In this document: in pieces, positions 10,105 to 20,026 of the stretch
Position numbering within the stretch: position 1 is the stretch's first letter
Layout of the letters: every line of letters starts with the position of its first letter
Translations under genes and position numbers: made by a program
Source: Reclinomonas americana ATCC 50394
Taxonomy: Eukaryota > Jakobida > Jakobea > Jakobida
Length of the DNA stretch: 28,242 nt
Assembly (NCBI GenBank): GCA_048213135.1
Contig: PS015528.1
Span: 1 to 28,242, forward strand
Reading direction: 5' to 3'
The notes under the pieces: model-generated
Told to the model about the DNA's origin: nothing
The model's database searches: none
Seen by the model: the letters and a program-made list of their open reading frames with translations, nothing else

Positions 10105-13100
10105 TTACAGAAGCGCCGAAATATGGCTTTCGAATTCAAACAACGCCTGATACTCGAGATCGCCTGTTCTCATCGATATCGTTTCCGGCAGTCATCAGCG
10201 CGTCGCACACTTGTGAGACGATGATCGGGCGCATGGTGGAGTCGTCGGCGACCTCGATCAGTGTCACCAGGCCCTCGACAGCCCTGCTGAACACGAACTT
10301 GGTACGGATCGGCCTGGATTGGCGACTCGAGAAGGCACTCCTCCGGCTTGCTCATCGGCTGATAATCTGTGTGGGACAGACAAGTGCTCGTTCTCCAAGA
10401 CGAATGCTCCCGCTGCAACAGTTTAGCTGGCTTGTACACTCACTCGCCTCCCCGCTCATCTGTCAATCATCGCCAGCTGATATCGCACTCGCTCCAGCAC
10501 CACGCGGAGGCTCGCCTCGACGTTGTGCTTCGCCTTGACCGAGACGCCGAGATCGGCGATGAGACCGTCGGGTTGCAGCACAAATTCTGCGCATGTGTAA
10601 GTGTCCATGCGCAACCACGGGCGATTATACCCACCAACGCACTCGCCTGCAAACGTCCACGCCGCACCGTTACGAGTCGGCTCCTCGACGAGCACTTGTT
10701 GAAGGTCGACTAGCACTTGCCGATGCTGGTTCAGGTGACCATTGTCGGCGAGGACAAAGAGCGCCATGGCAGCGTTCCGGACCACTATCACGCATTCGTC
10801 CCTCCGGTCAAGCAAGACATCGTGAAGCACTCGGATTCCACCCTGCTGCACGATCCGCAGACGAGTGTCCACTTGATCGGGAATCACTGCCGATGGCGGA
10901 GGTCAGCAGCACAAATGAGAGGTGATGCATTACTGTGTGATCGCAACTCATGTACCACAAGACCGCGGGGGCCATGGAGGTGGAGGTGCAGCGCGCGTCG
11001 CGATCCTCGAGAATGCGCAAACAATTCTGCATAAGTAATCGCCTGCAAGTCAGCAAGCTCCTTCCTCCATCCATGGAGGAGCACGATTGCTCACCTCCAC
11101 AACCCCAGCATCGAGCATGGCCTGCCGCAGCGTGGAAAACACAGCCATGTCGGGACGCAACTCCACCATGTTGGCGACGATGAATTCTGCCGCCCCAAAC
11201 ACGTCGCTGTAGACCTTGTCGAGCGAGTAGAACGACACAAGACGCGCCACACGCCCACTCTCCGCGATACGCTCCAAGCCCTCCTCGCACAGCTCTGCCA
11301 CAGAGCGATGGCGTTAGGGCAGAGCACGAGATGATGCGACCAACTACAACCAAAGCAGAGACACACCGATATCCCCGAGAGTCATGAGTACGTTCGACAG
11401 CACTTCTGCATGTGGCGTCGGCCACCCGATATCATCCAGCGTCAACAACAACTCGTCAACAACACCCTCGGCAAGCACATATGCCGCCGACACGTCAAAC
11501 ACCTCGCGACTGAAACCACTCTCGTCGTGCATGTCTCTCTCGAGCACTGGTCTAAACACCGACAGCAGCAGCGCAACGAGGATCGGGAACAGCGAGGCGG
11601 CACGAGCGCAGCGGAAATCCTGCACCGCTCGACGCAACGCGCCCACGTCGGACAACACCTTCTTGCCCTCACGCCAGTCGTCTGGCGGCTGACGAGTGAG
11701 AAGCAAACTGGGCACACAGAGAACCAGCACAGCGTCTGCTGACCGTACACATTGCACAACACGAGCATCTCCATGCGCGGATGCTTGCTCATCTCCTCCC
11801 GATCAACAAGTGAGCGCGTGTACGGAGGCAACACATCCCACGCGCGACACACTGTGCGCATCAGCTCCTCGCCGAGAACATCGATGACTCGTCGCTCTCC
11901 ATCAACGACATTCAGCACTGCTTCCAAGTGTGAGTGTGGAGTGCACACACTTGTTGCATGTGCTCATGATCAGCAAAAGACCTTCTTCGACGAGAGCCTT
12001 GATTGCAGCGACAATGTCGTCGACGGATGCATTGGCGTCGAGCTTGTCACGGAGATGTGCGTGTGCTTCTTGCAGGGCGACGGGTTGCTCCATCGCTGCA
12101 ATCGTTGGGAAAAAAGCGGAAAAGATACGTATTGCAGCTGTCTTACAGCGATCACACTTTGCAGATCGTGGGTTCATGGCTCCGGCGGAAGGGATCGGCC
12201 TGGATGAGCGACTCGAGAAGGCGAAGGCACTCCTCCGGCTTGCTCATCGGCTGATAATCTGTGTGGGACAGACAAGTGTTCGTTCTCCAAGACGAATGCT
12301 CCCGCTGCAACAGTACAGCTGGCCTGTACACTCACTCGCCTCCGTGCTCATCTGTCTATCACCGCCAACTGATATCGCACTCGCTCCAGCACCACGAGGA
12401 GGCTCGCTTCGACGCTGTGCTTCGCCTTGACCGACACGCCGAGATCGGCGATGAGACCGTCGGGTTGCAGTACGCATTCTACGCATGCGGTACGGTATGT
12501 GTCAGTGCGCAACCTTGGGCAATACCCACCAATGCACTCGCCTTCAAACGTCCACGCCGCTCGGTTACGAGTCGGCTCTTCGACGAGCACTTGCTGAAGG
12601 TCGACCAGCACATGCCGATGCTGGTTCAGGTGACCATTGTCGGCGAGGACAAAGAGCGCCATGGCAGCGTTCCGGACCACTATCACGCATTCGTCTCTCC
12701 GGTCAAGCAAGACATCGTGAAGCACTCGGATTCCACCCTGCTGCACGATCCGCAGACGAGCGTCCACTTGATCGGGAATCACTGTCGACGGTTAAAGTCA
12801 GCTGCACGCACGACGCGAAGTGAGAGCATACGTAGTGAGATCGCAACTCATGTACCACAAGATCGCGGGGGCCATGCAGGTGGCGGCACAGCGTGCGTCG
12901 CGATTCTCGAGAATGCGCAAACAATTCTGCAACAGTAATCGCCAGTCAGCAAGCTCCTCTCCTAGTATCCATGGAGGAACACAATTCCTCACCTCCACAA
13001 CTCCAGCATCGAGCATGGCCTGCCGCAGCGTCGAGAACACAGCCATGTCGGGACGCAAATCCACCATGTTGCAGACGATGAATTCTGCCGCCTGGAACAC

Positions 13101-14060
13101 GCCACTGTCGACATTGTCGAGCGAGTAGAACGACACAAGACGCGCCACACGCCCACTCTCCGCAATGCGCTCCAAGCCCTCTTCGCACAGCTCTGCCGCG
13201 CACAACGATGGTGTCAGGGCAGGGCACGAGATGTCACCAACTACAACCAAAGCAGACGCACCAAAATTCCCGAGAGTCGTGAGTACGTTCGACAGCACTT
13301 CTGCATGTGGCGTCGGCCACCCGATGCCATCCAGCGTCAACAACAGCTCGTCAATCACACCCTCGGCAAGCACATATGCCGCCGACACGTCAAGCACCTC
13401 AAGACTGAAACCACTTTCGTCGTCCATGTCTTTCTCGAGCATTGGTCTGAGCACCAACATCAGCAGTGCAACGAGGATCGGGAACAGCGAGGCGGCGCGA
13501 GCGCAGCGGAAATCCTGCACCGCTCGACGCAACGCCCCCACGTCGGACAACACCTTCTTTCCTTCACGCCAACAGCCTGGCGACTGACGAGTGAGAAGCA
13601 GATCGGGGAACATACGCAGAGAACCAGCACAGTGCCTGCTGACCGTACACAGAACACAACAGGAGCATCGATATGCGCGGATGCCTGCTCATCTCCTCTA
13701 GATCAACAGGACTGCGCGTGTACGCTGGCAACACATCCCACGCGCGACACGCTGTGCGCATCAACTCCTCGCCGAGAACATCGATGACCCGTCGCTCTCC
13801 ATCAACGACAGTCAGAACTGCTTCCAAACTGTGAGTGCTGCACACCTGGTACATGTGCAGATGATCAGCAAAAGACCTTCTTCGACGAGAGCCTTGATTG
13901 CAGCGACAATGTCGTCGACGGGTGCATCAGCGTCGAGCTTGTCGCGCAGATGTGTGTGTGCTTCTTGCAGGGCGACGGGTTGCTCCATCGCTGCAATCGT
14001 TGAAATAAAAGCGGAAAAGATCGATGCAGCGAGTTGTCCTGCAGCGACCACAGTTTGCAT
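10105..14060 (-). CDS. Helical (armadillo-like) repeat protein with internal tandem duplication
   Basis: Model of 18 exons (minus): 14060-13877, 13820-13651, 13583-13262, 13192-12993, 12926-12848, 12781-12530, 12478-12381, 12304-12270, 12199-11982, 11920-11751, 11688-11367, 11294-11095, 11026-10948, 10886-10635, 10586-10489, 10412-10378, 10313-10211, 10152-10105. These sum to 2865 nt, an exact multiple of three (954 aa). The two halves are near-copies with identical exon lengths (170, 322, 200, 79, 252, 98, 35). The exon at 12199-11982 crosses the junction in frame. The protein is all-helical in appearance, with armadillo-like stretches such as QQGGIRVLHDVLLDRR, VVRNAAMALFVLADNG and AVEGLVTLIEVADD. 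I recognise no named family. Weak points: the AAG acceptors at 13821 and 11921, GTCCCA donors after the 35-nt exons, the last two exons, and the start (13988 is an alternative). It is head-to-head with CFAP36, so a ciliary role is possible but unproven. Confidence 0.7.
10306..12171 (-). repeat. Tandem direct repeat, copy 2 (encodes the C-terminal half)
   Basis: Second copy of the unit. Its right end stops matching copy 1 just past ATCGTGG (12165-12171 against 14061-14067). About 20 bases (12172-12191) separate the two copies. This copy is followed on the minus strand by unique 3' exons (10313-10211, 10152-10105) that copy 1 lacks. Confidence 0.9.
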
Positions 14061-14067
14061 ATCGTGG
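12192..14067 (-). repeat. Tandem direct repeat, copy 1 (encodes the N-terminal half)
   Basis: First copy of a unit of about 1.87 kb, matching 10306-12171 through both exons and introns. Exons are more similar than introns; for example, the 35-nt exons differ at one base while the intron before them differs at about eight of 76. The left end shows the junction, where GGATCGGCCTGGAT is shared with 10306 and the flanks then differ. Confidence 0.9.
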
Positions 14068-14712
14068 CTTTCTGCATCTCAGAGTACGGCTCTTGTGTGG
14101 CGGTTGGATAAGCTGATCTGCGCCTTGTCCTACAAAGTGTGTGGTATTCCACATGCGCTGAGCATCGCCTGGCGCCTTGCAACTGGTCGACGTCGGAATT
14201 CGAACAAACGTTGATCGTGAGGCACTTCGACGCACTCCAACCTGCATCATGGCGGCTCCAGCTCCGCGCACATAATGCCTACACATACCTCGCTGTCCGC
14301 GCGCCACCACCAGAACCATGCGCAGAAAGAAAGCGAACAGACGTCGCCGGTCCTGTATCTCGCCGCGACGTTGCTTGATCGTTGCTGTGCTCTTCTCTCT
14401 CAACGCACACCACGTACGCAACACACATTCATACACAGACACTGACGGTGAGTTGCACGTGTGGACGCTTGCTCATCACGCGAGTACCACCACAACAAGC
14501 GAGTTGTCCACCGACGCACGCGTTCAGACGTTACTCTCTCCCACCACTCGCACTCTCACACACACACATACACAGCACACATCGCGTGCCACTCTTAACA
14601 GCAAAGTGAGAGAGAGCAGCAACACGGTACAAGAACACTGTGAGAGAGAACAAGAGAGTGCTTGCGTGGACATTGCGCGTTTCCTCACACTCCCCCTAAC
14701 AGAGCACTCTCG
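14061..14712. promoter_or_regulatory. Divergent intergenic region between the helical-repeat gene and CFAP36
   Basis: About 650 bp between two start codons facing away from each other. It holds CA-rich and GA-rich stretches but no conserved protein signal that I can support. It probably contains both promoters and 5' leaders. An additional upstream exon of the minus-strand gene is possible, because a good acceptor (GTCGCTGCAG) precedes codons near 14040. Confidence 0.35.
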
Positions 14713-17349
14713 ATGACGGCGACGGGCGAAGAGAACGAGTGGTTGTACGACACATGCATCGAGTTTATCAGTTGTGTGGTGATTGTTGTGTATGATGATC
14801 ACTCATCTCAACGATCATCTAATGCATGAGTGTGTTGATCATAACACAGACTCGCCGATGTGGACGATTCCAGTGCAGGGATTCATGGATGAGCACTGCC
14901 TGGTGTTTGATGGCGAGGATGAGAGCAAGTTTGTGCACACTGAGATCCACCAGGTGTGGCCGTGGCCTCTCTCCTCGTTGTTGATCGATCTGCTCCTCTC
15001 TCACTCCTCTCTTGCCACAGCAATTCAAAAAGGTGGTCGAGGATCTGCTGGAGGCGCACTTGGAGAACTTGGGTGTGCAGCCGGAGGAGTTTGTCGAGGC
15101 GTGCTTGTCGGGGAGGAACATGGAGCTGTCGCGATTGGTGACCGAGTACATTCTGGCCCTCGATGATTTCGTCAGTTGTGTCCGCTTGTGTCGTCTGCTG
15201 CTGCTGTTGCTGGCGAGTGGCTGAGAAGACTGTGTGTGTTTGTGTGTTCACTCTACTGCAGCGTTCAAGAAGATCATGGAGGTGAGGTGGAGAGAGTAGG
15301 CATGAGCTGTGTTGTCATTGTTGCTCATCGTGAGGCGCACAGAAACGCAACGTGGAGCTCGAACTGGAGGCGCTCAAGTTGCATCGGCAGACTCTGCTCA
15401 TCGAGTATTGACTGTAGTGTGTCGCTCACGCCCTCGTCTCCATCAGGATCCTCAAATCAAAGGCACAGCGAGCGCAGCAGCGACCACACGAAGACGTGCA
15501 TACTCCCGTGGCGATGGGCAGCAGCGTGCGATCACCGGTGAGACGGGCCTCTCTCTATTCTCTTTCTGTTCGCCTCTCTCACCCGCCCATCCCGGTGTTG
15601 CCAGACGGCTGACCTCGAGGAGGCCCTGCGTGTGTCGCGAGAGCTGGCGGAGCAGGAGGAGGCCAAGCGGCGAGAGGAGGAGGAACTGTTGAAGGTACGC
15701 AACAGCGCTTCGACCGCTGGCGGATCGTGGCGCAGACACCCATTCCTGAATTGTGTACAGATGGCGCTGAATGTGTCCGAGGAGGAGCGTGCGATTGAGG
15801 AGAAGCAGCTGGAGTTGGAGAAGCTGGAGCTGGAAAAGGCTCTGGCCATTTCCATGGCACTCGAGGTCATTCGGCTCTCGTGCTTTTGACTCGTTCACCA
15901 CCACTGCCAACCACTGACCATTGTGCGTACAGGCACAAAAGGCGGTGGCGCAGCATGAGGAAGAGGTCACAGAGTTGCAGCGCAGTGTGTTGGCCGAGCG
16001 CATGCGACAAGAGCGTGTGCTGGAGGAGAAAGTGCGCGCGCTGAAGGCACGCAAGGTCAGCCTCACTGGAAAAGTCCTTCCAGTCACTTTTTTTGTGGGC
16101 GTGTACCTCAATGACTGGGCCCACGCAGATGCAGGGCGGCGATGTGGATCCCGACGATGGCGATGCCGGTGCCGGCTCATCATCGTCATCATCGCGTGTG
16201 GTGTTTTCGCAGTCGATTTCTACGGCCCAGACCGCAGCGGCGAGCTCGGTGGGTGTGTCGTCACCAGCGAGGCGGCAGGAACCGGCCTCGGGCTCGGCCG
16301 CATCGCCGCCAGTGGCAGTGTCGAGTGATCCTGTGAGACCCGTCAAGCCCATTGACTTGCGGGCAGCAGCAGCCGTGGCAACCTCCCCACAAGGCTCCTC
16401 CTCCTCCGCCGCCGCCGCCGCCGCCGCGTCCGGTGCCGCCAGCGGTGCTGGCGCCGACGCCGATGTTAACGCACGGTCAGCGCGCGAGCTCCCCGCAGTG
16501 TCGGCACGGCGGGAGGGCCCATCGTCACTCCCACGCCCCTCACCCAGCGCCTCAGGCAGCGGATCGTCGGCGTCGCCATCTGCCGGATCAAGGTCATCGT
16601 TGCGTGGGCCACTGCCTCTTCATTCTTCGCCGTGTCGCTCTTTCTCCCTTTCGCTCACGCCGCTGTAATGTGCATGCAGACCAACAAACAGCACTGGTAT
16701 GCCGACTCGCAGTCTGGCCTCGGCTGCGGCCTCTGGCGAAGACATTTACTCAGAAGACGAGCTGGCGGAGGCGGCTGGCCGTCGTGGTCCAGACGCCGAG
16801 CAGATTGCCATGCGTCGCAAGTACCTGCGCGAGCAACGTGACAAGCTCATGGCTCAGGTGCGCGTGGTGCCACTCGCTCTGTCTTTATTTGAATGGAAGG
16901 AGCTGATCGTGTATGTGTAGCGCCGCTCGGAACGCGAGGCCAAGCTGAAGAAGCTGCACCAGGAGGGCGGAGCGAGTGGCAGTGGCGGTGAGCCGGCCAG
17001 CGAGCGACCGTCATCCCGTGGCAGTGGTGCACCGGCAGCAGCCGAGGTGACGGCAGCCGATGCGGACGACAAGCGACGCGCCATGCGTGTTGCGCTTTCG
17101 CAGCGTGTGAAGGACGATTTGTCGGGCAGCTCCAACAGCGCCAGTGGCAGCGGTGCTCCGGCACCTGCTCCGCCTTCCGTTGCTGCTGTCGCCGCTGCAC
17201 CGCCATCCCCGGTGTCGGCGTCGGCACAGGAGGAGATGCGACAACGGGTGGAAAACGAACGCAAGCGCCGTACCGAGGTGGAGAGCATGTTTGCCAAGCT
17301 CAATCCCGACGAGATAGAAAAGTCCGAGTTCTCCTTCAAGGAGAAGTGA
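14713..17349 (+). CDS. CFAP36: Cilia- and flagella-associated protein 36 (BART-like domain)
   Basis: Orthologue of CFAP36/CCDC104, a ciliary protein whose N-terminal BART-like domain binds ARL3-class GTPases. Exons: 14713-14770, 14850-14953, 15021-15174, 15262-15281 (20 nt), 15343-15404, 15447-15537, 15605-15694, 15761-15865, 15933-16055, 16129-16598, 16680-16857, 16921-17349. They total 1884 nt (627 aa); the human protein has 342 aa. Matches to the family include MWTIPVQGFMDEHC, DGEDESKFVHTEIHQ, FKKVVEDLLEAHLENLGV and the conserved late motif YLREQRDKLM. Residues about 164-269 form a charged coiled coil. Residues about 270-425 are an inserted Ser/Ala/Pro-rich disordered region, which explains much of the extra length. 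DDKRRAMRVALSQRVKDDL resembles the family's C-terminal helix. It shares a divergent upstream region with the helical-repeat gene and ends close to a gap. Confidence 0.92.
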
Positions 17350-17368
17350 GCTGGGTGGGTTGCCTCAT

Positions 17369-17369
<1 letters not shown>

Positions 17370-17406
<37 letters not shown>

Positions 17407-17409
17407 TCT

Positions 17410-17455
<46 letters not shown>
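17370..17455. repeat. (CT)n microsatellite running into a gap
   Basis: An almost pure CT tract (broken briefly by TTCTTC) begins about 20 bases after the CFAP36 stop and runs directly into N. Part of it may lie in the CFAP36 3' untranslated region. Confidence 0.95.
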
Positions 17456-17957
17456 NNNNNNNNNNNNNNNNNNNNNNNNNNNNNNNNNNNNNNNNNNNNN
17501 NNNNNNNNNNNNNNNNNNNNNNNNNNNNNNNNNNNNNNNNNNNNNNNNNNNNNNNNNNNNNNNNNNNNNNNNNNNNNNNNNNNNNNNNNNNNNNNNNNNN
17601 NNNNNNNNNNNNNNNNNNNNNNNNNNNNNNNNNNNNNNNNNNNNNNNNNNNNNNNNNNNNNNNNNNNNNNNNNNNNNNNNNNNNNNNNNNNNNNNNNNNN
17701 NNNNNNNNNNNNNNNNNNNNNNNNNNNNNNNNNNNNNNNNNNNNNNNNNNNNNNNNNNNNNNNNNNNNNNNNNNNNNNNNNNNNNNNNNNNNNNNNNNNN
17801 NNNNNNNNNNNNNNNNNNNNNNNNNNNNNNNNNNNNNNNNNNNNNNNNNNNNNNNNNNNNNNNNNNNNNNNNNNNNNNNNNNNNNNNNNNNNNNNNNNNN
17901 NNNNNNNNNNNNNNNNNNNNNNNNNNNNNNNNNNNNNNNNNNNNNNNNNNNNNNNNN
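17456..17957. other. Assembly gap between converging genes
   Basis: 502 N after a CT tract. The 3' exon or exons of the minus-strand gene that starts at 19128 must lie here, together with any 3' sequence of CFAP36. Confidence 0.98.
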
Positions 17958-19128
17958 AAGCAACAAGCTGCAAACATGCGAGACGATAAAGGAGGAGGAA
18001 GACGCAACAGCCAGATCATCGGGTCGCACCGGCGGCGCCCCGTGTTTCCGCCCAACAACCGCATCGTTCTTGGCCTGCAACGTCGCCACACGCTCCGCAC
18101 TCAACGGTTCCAGTGTGCGCGGTGGTGGTGTCCTCGTACGCACACCCCGCAAAGACGTTCGACCCGACTCGGCCGCAGACGATGTCGCACGGAACGTCTC
18201 AGCCGGGATCACCACGGCTGTGTGTGTCAGCGGATTGTACGAACGCGCTCCCTTTTCCGTGGCCGCCGGTGGCACAGGCACCCAAGCTGTCCAAGAGAAA
18301 GTGTAAGAGATAAGGGGGGAGGAGGAGAAGAGAGAGAGAGAGCAAAGGGAAGACTCAACGTTCCGAGCCCGTATTCCGCGTAAAGCCTCGCCGATGCTTG
18401 TACAGCTCCGGATTCACATCCTTGACAGACTTGCCACGATGCGCGCCAATGTTATCCGTGCGACTGGCGTCGAAGCCGAACTTGGTCGGATCATCTGATC
18501 ACGAAAGAAACGAGTGAGCAGCCGTTTGCTTGCTTGCTTGCCTGCCTGGAGATCCACACACGAGGGAGACAACGCAACTCTTGCGCAGCTCGGACTCTGC
18601 GCGGACCAGTGGCGCCATGTACGCGCCACGATGGACCACGGCAGTGGCCGGTGGGGCCGATGGAAACGTCTTGGGCACCGGATCTGCAATGCCCATTGTG
18701 CCCATCAGCAGCGGCTTGACCGGATCCTTCTTGCAAAACTCTACCCCAAATACAAGAAAGAAAAGGCATTTGCTGGTGAGTCAATGAAGTGGGACGGAGA
18801 AGGGTGGGGGATGGAACAGACCGCGCCACGCCTCTGCCATGATTGAGTAATCGCCGATGCTGTGAGAGGGAAGGGCGATCAATGAGTGGCCAAGCAATCC
18901 AAAGACAGACGAGTGTGCCCAGGAAGCGCGGAGCAGAGGAGAGAGAGAAGCGAGACAGTGAGGAGGAAGGAGAAATGAGAGTGACTGAAGACAGAGAGCT
19001 CCACACATCACGCTGGCTGCTCGTATACACACAGAGCACAGCAAAGGCGCTAACACAACAGAGCACGCAAACACTCACCGCTTGCGAGAGTCGCCAAACA
19101 AAGAAAACGCTTCGGTACAATCTGGCAT
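17958..19128 (-). CDS. Unrecognised basic, Pro/Thr-rich protein, 3' end in a gap
   Basis: Exons (minus): 19128-19079, 18859-18822, 18740-18579, 18494-18360, 18286-18009, 17967-17958 (into the gap). All phases agree, giving about 224 aa. The product begins MPDCTEAFSLFGDSRKR and includes EAWREFCKKDPVKPLLMG, FGFDASRTDNIGAHRGKS, NPELYKHRRGFTRN and ARSYNPLTHTAVVIPAE. Short, basic, motif-rich sequences with NP and aromatic residues resemble microtubule-associated or flagellar inner-wall proteins, but I cannot name a family. Donors are GTGAGT, GTCTGT, GTTGCG, GTTGAG and GTTGCG. Without the GTTGAG intron the frame would stop at 18355; splicing it out keeps the frame open across a good pyrimidine-rich acceptor. 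Intron 1 (219 nt) is unusually long. The start could lie upstream in the gap. It is convergent with CFAP36. Confidence 0.65.
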
Positions 19129-19137
19129 GCGTCACGC

Positions 19138-19889
19138 NNNNNNNNNNNNNNNNNNNNNNNNNNNNNNNNNNNNNNNNNNNNNNNNNNNNNNNNNNNNNNN
19201 NNNNNNNNNNNNNNNNNNNNNNNNNNNNNNNNNNNNNNNNNNNNNNNNNNNNNNNNNNNNNNNNNNNNNNNNNNNNNNNNNNNNNNNNNNNNNNNNNNNN
19301 NNNNNNNNNNNNNNNNNNNNNNNNNNNNNNNNNNNNNNNNNNNNNNNNNNNNNNNNNNNNNNNNNNNNNNNNNNNNNNNNNNNNNNNNNNNNNNNNNNNN
19401 NNNNNNNNNNNNNNNNNNNNNNNNNNNNNNNNNNNNNNNNNNNNNNNNNNNNNNNNNNNNNNNNNNNNNNNNNNNNNNNNNNNNNNNNNNNNNNNNNNNN
19501 NNNNNNNNNNNNNNNNNNNNNNNNNNNNNNNNNNNNNNNNNNNNNNNNNNNNNNNNNNNNNNNNNNNNNNNNNNNNNNNNNNNNNNNNNNNNNNNNNNNN
19601 NNNNNNNNNNNNNNNNNNNNNNNNNNNNNNNNNNNNNNNNNNNNNNNNNNNNNNNNNNNNNNNNNNNNNNNNNNNNNNNNNNNNNNNNNNNNNNNNNNNN
19701 NNNNNNNNNNNNNNNNNNNNNNNNNNNNNNNNNNNNNNNNNNNNNNNNNNNNNNNNNNNNNNNNNNNNNNNNNNNNNNNNNNNNNNNNNNNNNNNNNNNN
19801 NNNNNNNNNNNNNNNNNNNNNNNNNNNNNNNNNNNNNNNNNNNNNNNNNNNNNNNNNNNNNNNNNNNNNNNNNNNNNNNNNNNNNNNNN
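19138..19889. other. Assembly gap between divergent genes
   Basis: 752 N between the start of the minus-strand gene at 19128 and the first visible exon of the plus-strand STAND gene. The promoters and first exon or exons of the STAND gene are probably missing here. Confidence 0.98.
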
Positions 19890-19986
19890 ACTACTACATT
19901 CGCGAGGGCGGTCTGTCGGAACTCGTGCCGAATGGAGGTCGTTCCATCTTCCTCGCACCCACTGTGTTGTGGTCGCTCGTGTTCTA

Positions 19987-20026
<40 letters not shown>

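Noticed and set aside
10305-10320. A frameshift in copy 2 near 10310
   Set aside because: Reading straight through the exon at 10412 appears to shift frame here, but a 64-nt intron (10377-10314) and then a 58-nt intron (10210-10153) keep every phase and leave an open helical-repeat sequence, so no frameshift is needed.
10105-14060. Two separate paralogous genes, one per repeat copy
   Set aside because: The exon at 12199-11982 joins the copies in frame with matching phases and no stop, and neither copy alone has both a unique 5' and a unique 3' end. Two genes remain possible but need an extra terminator and promoter within about 100 bp.
14318-14716. Plus-strand and minus-strand open frames in the intergenic region before CFAP36
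   Set aside because: They are rich in CA/GA-derived residues, show no family match, and overlap on both strands without coding bias.
18070-18306. Plus-strand reading frame over the exon at 18286-18009
   Set aside because: The minus strand gives consistent splice sites on both sides, phase continuity with four upstream exons and better codon use; the plus frame is its shadow.
18355-18357. Stop codon ending the minus-strand gene after RNTGSER
   Set aside because: No start codon follows for another gene before 18286, and a GTTGAG donor with a pyrimidine-rich acceptor removes the stop and keeps the phase, so it is taken as intronic.
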